A DNA stretch of 6,527 nucleotides from JAFKKS01 sp039808325 (GTDB lineage Bacteria; Pseudomonadota; Alphaproteobacteria; Rhizobiales; Xanthobacteraceae). The translations under genes were made by a program, and so were the position numbers. The stretch's first letter is position 1. The number at the start of each line of letters is the position of its first letter. Below the pieces are notes generated by a model. The model saw only the letters and a program-made list of their open reading frames with translations, was not told the origin of the DNA and ran no database searches. The DNA lies in NCBI GenBank assembly GCA_039808325.1, contig JBDHSU010000176.1:1-6527 (forward strand), read 5' to 3'. Below are positions 1 to 4,878 of this stretch, piece after piece.

Positions 1-452
1 CCGGTTCCGCCGATGAGCGTGAGATGATCACGATCTCCCCGGCCGATGACCGCGAGGCCGCGCATCTCGTGCCGCGCGCGGCGGTCGTGCGGATCGTCAA
101 GCCGCGCGTCGAGGAGATTCTCGAAATGGCGCGCGACCGGCTGATGAAATCGCCGTTCGCGACGGAGCCGCGCGGACGCGTGGTGCTCACCGGCGGCGCG
201 AGCCAACTCAACGGGCTGTCGGAACTGGCGGGAACCGTTCTCGGACGGCAGGTCCGCATTGGCCGCCCGCTCGGTCTTTCCGGACTTCCCGACGCGGCCA
301 AGGGGCCGGCTTTCGCCGTCGCGGCGGGGCTGCTCGTCTATCCGCAGCTTGCCTATCTCGAACACTTCGAACCGCGGCGAACGCGGCAAATGATGACGGG
401 GACGGACAACTATTTCTCACGCGTCGGTCGATGGCTGCGGGAGAGCTTCTAG
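1..452 (+). CDS. ftsA: Cell division protein FtsA, C-terminal part (5' truncated)
   Basis: FtsA is an actin-like ATPase that anchors FtsZ filaments to the inner membrane and recruits later division proteins. The frame is open from base 3 and gives 149 residues before a TAG at 450-452, so the N-terminal two thirds lie outside the window. Visible is the nucleotide-site strand and loop VVLTGGASQLNG of the actin/Hsp70 ATPase fold, then the GR-V-IGRP and GPAFAVAAGLL segments that follow it in FtsA. The last residues (DNYFSRVGRWLRESF) form the short amphipathic membrane-targeting helix typical of FtsA, after a variable charged linker. The ATG at 24 is internal and not the true start. ftsZ follows after 94 bases with no terminator between, which supports cotranscription. 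The identification is firm from motif order and from ftsZ next door. Confidence 0.95.
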   Translation, partial: GSADEREMITISPADDREAAHLVPRAAVVRIVKPRVEEILEMARDRLMKSPFATEPRGRVVLTGGASQLNGLSELAGTVLGRQVRIGRPLGLSGLPDAAKGPAFAVAAGLLVYPQLAYLEHFEPRRTRQMMTGTDNYFSRVGRWLRESF

Positions 453-546
453 ATGACACACCCTCGCAACCGCGACGAAAGCCAGCCGGCGGCGGACCGG
501 CGATCAACGGGGCGCGACCGCGTCCGCACACCTAAGAGGCATCGAC

Positions 547-2241
547 ATGACAACTAATGCGAAGACGCCGGATATCCGCGAATTGCGGCCGAGGATCACC
601 GTGTTCGGCGTGGGCGGCGCCGGCGGCAATGCGGTCAACAACATGATCGCGGCGGGCCTGCAGGGCGTCGAGTTCGTCGTTGCGAACACCGACGCGCAGG
701 CGCTTTCGCTCTCTCGCGCCGAGCGCATCGTGCAGATGGGCATTCAGGTCACCGAGGGCCTCGGCGCCGGCTCGCAGCCTGAGGTCGGCCGTGCCGCCGC
801 GGAGGAGGTGATCGACGAGATCGTCGGCCACCTCAACGGCGCGCACATGGTGTTCGTCACCGCCGGGATGGGCGGCGGCACCGGTACCGGCGCCGCTCCC
901 GTTGTTGCGCGCGCTGCGAAGGAAGCCGGTATCCTCACCGTCGGCGTGGTGACGAAGCCCTTCCACTTCGAGGGCACCCGCCGCATGCGCATCGCCGAGT
1001 CCGGCATTGCCGAGCTGCAGAAGGCGGTCGATACGTTGCTCATCATTCCGAACCAGAATCTGTTCCGTGTCGCGAACGAGAAGACGACGTTCGCCGACGC
1101 CTTCGCCATGGCGGACCAGGTGCTCTATTCCGGCGTTGCCTGCATCACCGATCTGATGGTGAAGGAAGGCCTCATCAACCTCGACTTCGCCGACGTGCGC
1201 GCGGTGATGCGCGAGATGGGCAAGGCGATGATGGGAACCGGCGAAGCGTCGGGCGAGAAGCGCGCGCTGCGTTCGGCGGAAGCGGCAATCTCCAATCCGC
1301 TCATCGACGACGTTTCGATGAAGGGCGCGCGCGGCCTGCTCGTGTCGATCACCGGCGGCCAGGATCTGACGCTATACGAGGTCGACGAGGCGGCCACCCG
1401 CATCCGCGAGGAAGTGGACCACGAGGCCAACATCATCGTCGGCGCGACCTTCGACGAAAGCCTCGAGGGCATCATTCGCGTGTCGGTCGTCGCGACCGGC
1501 ATCGATATGGCGGGTGCGCCGCAGGCGTCCGCCGATGCGCGTCTCGCGGAGCTGGCGCAGAAACTGCGCGGGCCGGCGCAGCAACAACAGCAGCAACCGC
1601 AGCCGCGCGCCTTCGAGCGCCCGGTCATGGAACGGTCGACGCATCAGGCTCCGGCCGCCGCGCCGGCGCTGCCGGCGGCGGCCACGATCGAGGATGTCAC
1701 GATCCGTCCGATCGCGCCGAAGCCGGGTGTCTACGCCGAGCCTCCGGGGCAGGACGCGCATGCGCACGCCCCGGAGCCGGAGACGTTCATCCCGCCGCAG
1801 GCGGAGCGTCCGATGGGCCGCGGCCCGCGCATGCCCCGCGTCGAGGAACTGCCCTTGCCGGCACAGAACGAGATTCGTGCCCGCCGCGAGGATGGCGAGG
1901 AAGAGGCGGCTCCGGTGAAGCAGCGCCGTTCGCTGTTGCAGCGGCTCGCGTCCGTTGGCCTCGGCCGCCGGGAGGAGGATGCCGAGGAGCATCACGAGCC
2001 GCGTCCGGCCCCGGCCGCGCGTCCGGCGCCGCATCGCGCCGAGCGTCCGCAGCCCGTGCCCGCCCCGCGGCCGCAGGCGCCGGAGCCGGTCTCGGAATAC
2101 GGACGCCGTCCGCAGCCCGCGCGTTCCGCGGCGCCTCAGGGGCTCGACCCGCATGGTCGTCAAGCGCCGGTCCAGGCGTCCGGTCCGCTCGATGACGACC
2201 AGCTCGAAATTCCAGCGTTTCTGCGGCGCCAGGCCAATTAA
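547..2241 (+). CDS. ftsZ: Cell division protein FtsZ (tubulin-like GTPase), long-linker form
   Basis: FtsZ polymerises at mid-cell into the Z-ring that organises septation. The 564-residue product has the GTPase core at about 15-317. It includes the glycine-rich GVGGAGGNAVNN (21-32), the tubulin signature GGGTGTG (109-115), and the T7 loop NLDFADV (211-217), whose Asp213 and Asp216 complete the GTPase site of the next subunit. Residues of about 322-547 form a Pro/Arg/Ala/Glu-rich, presumably disordered linker with a six-Gln run (345-350). The conserved C-terminal peptide DDQLEIPAFLRRQAN (550-564) binds FtsA and other partners. The length exceeds the roughly 380 residues of E. coli FtsZ because of the linker, as is usual in alphaproteobacteria. 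The start is supported by AAGAGG at 534-539, 7 bases upstream. No convincing promoter is visible in the gap after ftsA, so transcription probably enters from upstream. It ends at a strong terminator. Confidence 0.98.
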   Translation: MTTNAKTPDIRELRPRITVFGVGGAGGNAVNNMIAAGLQGVEFVVANTDAQALSLSRAERIVQMGIQVTEGLGAGSQPEVGRAAAEEVIDEIVGHLNGAHMVFVTAGMGGGTGTGAAPVVARAAKEAGILTVGVVTKPFHFEGTRRMRIAESGIAELQKAVDTLLIIPNQNLFRVANEKTTFADAFAMADQVLYSGVACITDLMVKEGLINLDFADVRAVMREMGKAMMGTGEASGEKRALRSAEAAISNPLIDDVSMKGARGLLVSITGGQDLTLYEVDEAATRIREEVDHEANIIVGATFDESLEGIIRVSVVATGIDMAGAPQASADARLAELAQKLRGPAQQQQQQPQPRAFERPVMERSTHQAPAAAPALPAAATIEDVTIRPIAPKPGVYAEPPGQDAHAHAPEPETFIPPQAERPMGRGPRMPRVEELPLPAQNEIRARREDGEEEAAPVKQRRSLLQRLASVGLGRREEDAEEHHEPRPAPAARPAPHRAERPQPVPAPRPQAPEPVSEYGRRPQPARSAAPQGLDPHGRQAPVQASGPLDDDQLEIPAFLRRQAN

Positions 2242-2272
2242 GTGTCGCCTTTGGGCAACATGCGCAACAATT

Positions 2273-2302
2273 CGGGCGGCCACTGGCCGCCCGTTTCTTC
2301 TT
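2273..2302 (+). terminator. Rho-independent terminator of ftsZ
   Basis: A perfect 9-bp GC-rich stem pairs CGGGCGGCC (2273-2281) with GGCCGCCCG (2285-2293) across a three-base ACT loop. It is followed by the T-rich tract TTTCTTCTT (2294-2302). It begins 31 bases after the ftsZ stop codon. Stem strength and the T tract fit an intrinsic terminator on the + strand. The T tract is broken by two C residues, so some read-through into lpxC is possible. Confidence 0.85.
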
Positions 2303-2304
2303 AT

Positions 2305-2319
2305 TTAAGAATTGCTTAG
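2305..2319 (+). promoter_or_regulatory. Candidate CtrA-type binding site (7 of 8 core bases)
   Basis: TTAA (2305-2308) and TTAG (2316-2319) are separated by exactly 7 bases, matching the alphaproteobacterial CtrA consensus TTAA-N7-TTAA at 7 of 8 positions. It overlaps a possible -35 hexamer TTGCTT (2312-2317) that pairs poorly, with a 15-base spacer, with TAATAT (2333-2338). CtrA is the cell-cycle response regulator that in Caulobacter controls division genes. A role at lpxC here is inference. The site directly abuts the terminator T tract, so the AT-rich match may be coincidental. Confidence 0.3.
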
Positions 2320-2327
2320 CTCCGACC

Positions 2328-2345
2328 TTCGGTAATATTCGGTAA
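2328..2345. repeat. Tandem TTCGGTAA direct repeat, 10-bp period
   Basis: The octamer TTCGGTAA occurs at 2328-2335 and again at 2338-2345, so the copies start exactly one DNA helical turn apart. Regulators of the OmpR family commonly bind tandem direct repeats with a 10-11 bp period. The pair lies 11 bases upstream of the possible -35 at 2357, which would suit an activator. No particular regulator can be named from the sequence. Confidence 0.45.
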
Positions 2346-2356
2346 GAAACCGTGAC

Positions 2357-2385
2357 TTGGACTTCTTTGCGGCAATCGGTATCTT
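2357..2385 (+). promoter_or_regulatory. Weak candidate sigma-70 promoter for lpxC
   Basis: TTGGAC (2357-2362) and TATCTT (2380-2385) are separated by 17 bases, the optimal sigma-70 spacing. The matches to TTGACA and TATAAT are only 3 of 6 and 4 of 6. Its position downstream of the ftsZ terminator and of the TTCGGTAA pair makes it the best-spaced candidate. It would give lpxC a leader of about 150 bases. An alternative is TTGCTT-N15-TAATAT at 2312-2338. Confidence 0.25.
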
Positions 2386-2542
2386 CCGGCGCAGTTGGTG
2401 CTTCGCCATGGGGATGGCGGCGCGAACGGGGGTCAATCCGGACTCTTCCACAACGAAGATCGTACGGCGATTGATTTCGGGCAGACCGGCCGGGATGACG
2501 GCACACGCGTCATCTCGTCGGGTACGGGTGCGGACATAAAGC

Positions 2543-3490
2543 ATGAGAGCGGGTAAACAAACCACGCTTCGGGCGCGGGCCGATCTGACCGGCAACGGCG
2601 TTCATTCCGGAATTTCCTCCGCACTTTCGATCAATCCCGCACCCGCCGGCACGGGAATCGTCTTTATCCGCACGCTTGACGACGGCAGCGAACGCGAGAT
2701 TCGCGTGGCGCCGCATGCGGTCGCAGCGACCGAATTCGCGACGGTGCTGGGCGACGCTTCTGGCGCTCTCGTGTCCACCGTCGAGCATATTCTGGCTTCG
2801 CTCTACGGACTCGGCGTCGACAACGCGATTGTCGACGTCACCGGACCCGAGGTTCCGATTCTTGACGGTAGCGCCGCGCAGTTCGTCGAAGCGATCGAAC
2901 GGGCAGGCGTCGTCGAACTCAAGGCGCCGCGCCGCTATCTCCGTATCCTCAAGCCCATCGGCGTGACCTCCGGCAGTTCCTACGGTGAGTTGCGCCCGTA
3001 CGACCGCGGGTTCCGCCTGGAGGTCGAGATCGACTTTGCGCATGCCCTGGTCGGCCGCCAATCGATCGCTCTCGACATGGACGCCGCCGTGTTCCGGCGC
3101 GAGCTTGCGCGGGCGCGGACGTTCGGCTTCGTGCGCGACGTGACGCGGCTTTGGAGCGCGGGCTACGCGCTCGGCGCCACCTTCGAGAACACGCTGGTCG
3201 TTGCCGAGGAGCGCATCCTCAATCCAGGCGGCCTGCGCTATCCGGACGAGTTCGTGCGTCACAAGGCGCTCGATGCGATGGGCGATCTGGCGCTGGCCGG
3301 CATGCCGATCATCGGTGCCTACCGCTCGATTCGCGGCGGCCACCGGCTCAATCATGCCGTGCTTTGCGCCCTTCTGTCCGACCGTTCGGCTTGGTCGGTC
3401 GAGACGCAGCAGCCGTCCCGGCGCCTGCGCGGCCACGCCGGGTTCGGGATCGCCTTGGCGCAACCGGCGTTCGCGCCGGACGTGTCCTGA
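2543..3490 (+). CDS. lpxC: UDP-3-O-acyl-N-acetylglucosamine deacetylase LpxC
   Basis: LpxC is the zinc-dependent cytoplasmic enzyme that removes the acetyl group from UDP-3-O-acyl-GlcNAc, the committed step of lipid A synthesis. The 315-residue product has the two-domain LpxC layout. It opens with QTTLR and TGNGVHSG (residues 6-23). STVEHILASLYGLGVDN (78-94) carries the catalytic Glu81 and zinc ligand His82. RHKALDAMGD (239-248) supplies zinc ligands His240 and Asp244. IRGGHRLNH (263-271) holds the catalytic His267. All key residues are present and the length is normal. An in-frame TAA at 2537-2539 excludes any earlier start, so ATG 2543 is the first possible. The ribosome site is weak, with GGA at 2532-2534, 8 bases upstream. 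It lies after the ftsZ terminator and is probably transcribed separately from ftsZ. Confidence 0.97.
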   Translation: MRAGKQTTLRARADLTGNGVHSGISSALSINPAPAGTGIVFIRTLDDGSEREIRVAPHAVAATEFATVLGDASGALVSTVEHILASLYGLGVDNAIVDVTGPEVPILDGSAAQFVEAIERAGVVELKAPRRYLRILKPIGVTSGSSYGELRPYDRGFRLEVEIDFAHALVGRQSIALDMDAAVFRRELARARTFGFVRDVTRLWSAGYALGATFENTLVVAEERILNPGGLRYPDEFVRHKALDAMGDLALAGMPIIGAYRSIRGGHRLNHAVLCALLSDRSAWSVETQQPSRRLRGHAGFGIALAQPAFAPDVS

Positions 3491-3540
3491 AGGCAACGCC
3501 CCGCGTCCGACATGGCGGCGGCCCGTTCCGGGCCACAATC

Positions 3541-3590
3541 CGGGCCTATTGTCAGCTTAAGGGCTAAGGCATAAGCAGGCCCGAGTTTTT
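3541..3590 (+). terminator. Probable intrinsic terminator after lpxC
   Basis: CGGGCCT (3541-3547) pairs perfectly with AGGCCCG (3577-3583). Inside it GCTTA (3555-3559) pairs with TAAGC (3572-3576), leaving a seven-base bulge on the left side only. AG and five T residues follow (3586-3590). It lies 50 bases after the lpxC stop and 54 before the bamD start. The bulge, the 12-base loop and competing complementary hexamers nearby make its efficiency uncertain, so lpxC and bamD may still be partly cotranscribed. Confidence 0.45.
3549..3575 (+). promoter_or_regulatory. Weak candidate promoter for bamD
   Basis: TTGTCA (3549-3554) matches the -35 consensus at 5 of 6 positions. CATAAG (3570-3575) matches the -10 at 4 of 6 with a short 15-base spacer. 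It sits inside the putative terminator hairpin, so the two readings of this stretch may compete. It is offered only as a place to look for a start site. Confidence 0.2.
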
Positions 3591-3629
3591 CGACGGGCAG
3601 TGCGACCGAAATTGCCGCATTGTGCGCTT

Positions 3630-3638
3630 GGAGATGAG
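3630..3638 (+). promoter_or_regulatory. Ribosome binding site that sets the bamD start
   Basis: GGAGATGAG lies just upstream of ATG 3645: GGAG ends 11 bases before it and the second GAG ends 6 bases before it. No comparable purine-rich site precedes the in-frame GTG at 3600, which favours 3645 as the start. Confidence 0.6.
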
Positions 3639-3644
3639 TTTTTC

Positions 3645-4535
3645 ATGGGCCTGTCGCCTTCGCGCGTTACATCATGGACATCGGGAGCGCCTCGTGCCCA
3701 AGCGGCCTCGCGCGTGTTCGCGCTTGCGCTGGTCCTCGCCGCGCTCGGCGGTTGCAGCTCGATCGGCGACTTCTTCAATAAGGGCAAGAACGACGTCATC
3801 CCCGAGGTTCCGGCGGATCGGCTCTACAACGAAGGCCTGTATCTTCTGAATCAGAAGAACGATCAGAAGGCCGCCGCGAAGCGCTTCGAGGAAGTGGACC
3901 GCCAACACCCCTATTCGGAGTGGGCGCGCAAATCCCTCCTGATGTCGGCCTACGCGCACTACGATGCGCGCGAATACGAAGAAGCGGTGACGTCGGCAAA
4001 GCGCTTTCTCACCCTGCATCCGTCGAGTAACGATGCCGCTTACGCGCAATATATCATCGGCTCGTCCTACTACGATCAGATCCCGGACATCTCGCGCGAC
4101 CAGGCCGGCACCCGCAAGGCCGTGGCGGCGCTTGAAGAGGTGGTTCGCAAGTATCCCGACACGGAATATGCCGCCAGCGCCCGCAAGAAGCTCGAGATTG
4201 CGTACGACAACCTTGCCGGCAAGGAAATGACCATCGGCCGCTACTATCTCGAAAAGCGCGATTACACCGGCGCCATCAACCGCTTCAAGATCGTGGTGAC
4301 GCAGTATCAGCGCACGCGCCATGTCGAGGAGGCGCTCATGCGCCTGGCCGAAGCCTATATGGCGCTCGGCATCGTGCAGGAGGCGCAGACGGCGGCGGCC
4401 GTCCTCGGGCACAACTTCCCCGACAGCGCCTGGTACAAGGACGCCTACACGCTCGTGAAATCGGGCGGGCTCGAGCCGCGCGAGGAGCAGGGCTCCTGGA
4501 TCAGCAAGGCCTTCAAGAAGGTCGGCTTGGGCTGA
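3645..4535 (+). CDS. bamD: Outer membrane protein assembly factor BamD (lipoprotein, formerly ComL)
   Basis: BamD is the essential lipoprotein of the BAM complex. It sits on the periplasmic face of the outer membrane and helps BamA fold beta-barrel proteins. From ATG 3645 the product has 296 residues: a long Arg-containing N-region (1-23), a hydrophobic stretch (FALALVLAAL, 25-34) and a lipobox LGGC, giving lipidated Cys37. The mature part is a chain of about five TPR-like helical repeats (about 56-265). It includes ADRLYNEG, the segment FEEVDRQHPYSEWARKS, the repeat around AAYAQYIIGSSYYDQIPDISRDQ, and HVEEALMRLAEAYMALG. This order and length match alphaproteobacterial BamD. A GTG at 3600 would add 15 residues, but the ribosome site favours 3645. 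lpxC upstream fits a shared role in outer-membrane building. Confidence 0.95.
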   Translation: MGLSPSRVTSWTSGAPRAQAASRVFALALVLAALGGCSSIGDFFNKGKNDVIPEVPADRLYNEGLYLLNQKNDQKAAAKRFEEVDRQHPYSEWARKSLLMSAYAHYDAREYEEAVTSAKRFLTLHPSSNDAAYAQYIIGSSYYDQIPDISRDQAGTRKAVAALEEVVRKYPDTEYAASARKKLEIAYDNLAGKEMTIGRYYLEKRDYTGAINRFKIVVTQYQRTRHVEEALMRLAEAYMALGIVQEAQTAAAVLGHNFPDSAWYKDAYTLVKSGGLEPREEQGSWISKAFKKVGLG

Positions 4536-4605
4536 TCGTCGGCGTCGGCCGTCGCCCCGAAACTGCTTCTTCAGACCCGTTTTTACGCCGGCATCCGCCG
4601 GAAGT

Positions 4606-4708
4606 CCTCCTCCTGAGGAGTATCGCCAAGCGGTGTGTCTCGAGGGATGGCGTCTTGGCTGTGACCATCCTTCGAGACGCGGCCTGCGGCCGCTCCTTCA
4701 GGAGGAGG
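4606..4708. repeat. Palindromic intergenic repeat, REP-like, of a Bradyrhizobium-associated type
   Basis: The outer arms CCTCCTCCTGAGGAG (4606-4620) and CTCCTTCAGGAGGAGG (4693-4708) pair over 15 bp with one bulged T at 4697. The inner arms GTCTCGAGGGATGG (4637-4650) and CCATCCTTCGAGAC (4665-4678) pair over 14 bp with a single G-U, around a 14-base loop. Between them on the right, GCGGCC-TGC-GGCCGC (4679-4693) forms its own hairpin. The modules CCTGAGGAG, GTCTCGAGGGATGG and CCATCCTTCGAGAC resemble a widespread intergenic palindrome that I recall from Bradyrhizobium, Rhodopseudomonas and relatives. Copy number cannot be judged from this window. In RNA it would be a very stable structure downstream of bamD. 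Confidence 0.75.
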
Positions 4709-4762
4709 GCAGCGGATTGTTCCGGATGGCCGCGACGAAAAAGGGCGTTCGCGCCGTCCTCG

Positions 4763-4785
4763 GCCGCCATGCCGCCTATGGCGGC
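4763..4785. repeat. Inverted repeat with two alternative hairpins
   Basis: GCCGCCAT (4763-4770) pairs perfectly with ATGGCGGC (4778-4785) across a seven-base loop. The loop itself contains a second GCCGCC (4771-4776) that can pair instead with GGCGGC (4780-4785) across TAT. No T tract follows, so it is not an obvious terminator. It may be another intergenic repeat remnant. Confidence 0.5.
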
Positions 4786-4878
4786 GATACGATGCGCCCG
4801 AACGGGTCATGCTCTAAACCCGTGGATGCCGATTTTCCCGCTGAGCGCGAGCGCTGAAATTTTGCTATTCCCTTCGCC

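Larger units (their letters stand above)
2242..2542. other. ftsZ-lpxC intergenic region
   Basis: This 301-base gap separates two transcription units. The first 60 bases hold the ftsZ terminator. Bases of about 2305-2385 are more AT-rich than the genes and carry a CtrA-like site, a tandem TTCGGTAA repeat and weak sigma-70-type promoter candidates. The remaining roughly 155 bases up to lpxC would be its 5' leader if transcription starts there. A 60-codon frame (TTG at 2357, TAA at 2537-2539) crosses the leader. Its GC by codon position is about 52/63/70 percent, which is not the pattern of a gene in a GC-rich genome, and it has no Shine-Dalgarno sequence, so I do not call it a gene. Confidence 0.8.
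4536..4878. other. bamD-recN intergenic region rich in inverted repeats
   Basis: This 343-base gap contains no gene I can support. The short frames crossing it lack ribosome sites and run through the repeats. It holds a long palindromic repeat (4606-4708), a GCCGCC hairpin (4763-4785) and a small ACGGGT/ACCCGT hairpin (4802-4823). A T run at 4580-4584 has no convincing stem before it, so I see no clear bamD terminator. No recN promoter or LexA box stands out. Confidence 0.75.

Noticed and set aside
2044..2119. 13-bp direct repeat CGTCCGCAGCCCG (2044-2056 and 2107-2119)
   Set aside because: Both copies are in the same frame and encode RPQP in the low-complexity FtsZ linker; this is ordinary linker drift rather than a separate element.
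1372..2283. Long open frame on the - strand (303 codons) opposite the ftsZ linker
   Set aside because: It mirrors the GC-rich, Pro/Arg-rich linker codons of ftsZ; the product is an Arg-rich low-complexity string with no recognisable domain.
2357..2539. 60-codon frame ending 3 bases before the lpxC start, possibly a leader peptide
   Set aside because: It starts with TTG, has no ribosome site, and shows GC by codon position of about 52/63/70 percent, which does not look coding.
2510..3538. Long open frame on the - strand (342 codons) opposite lpxC
   Set aside because: lpxC on the + strand has every catalytic residue. The antisense product matches no family I recognise and is explained by high third-position GC.
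3600..3644. GTG at 3600 as the bamD start
   Set aside because: It has no Shine-Dalgarno sequence; ATG 3645 has GGAGATGAG upstream and leaves a complete lipoprotein signal.
3672..4412. Open frame on the - strand (246 codons) opposite bamD
   Set aside because: It is fully antisense to conserved TPR coding sequence, with no motif of its own.
4711..4878. LexA (SOS) box upstream of recN
   Set aside because: I looked for GTTC-N7-GTTC and GAAC-N7-GAAC. GAAC at 4800 and GTTC near 4719 and 4747 have no proper partner at 7 bases.
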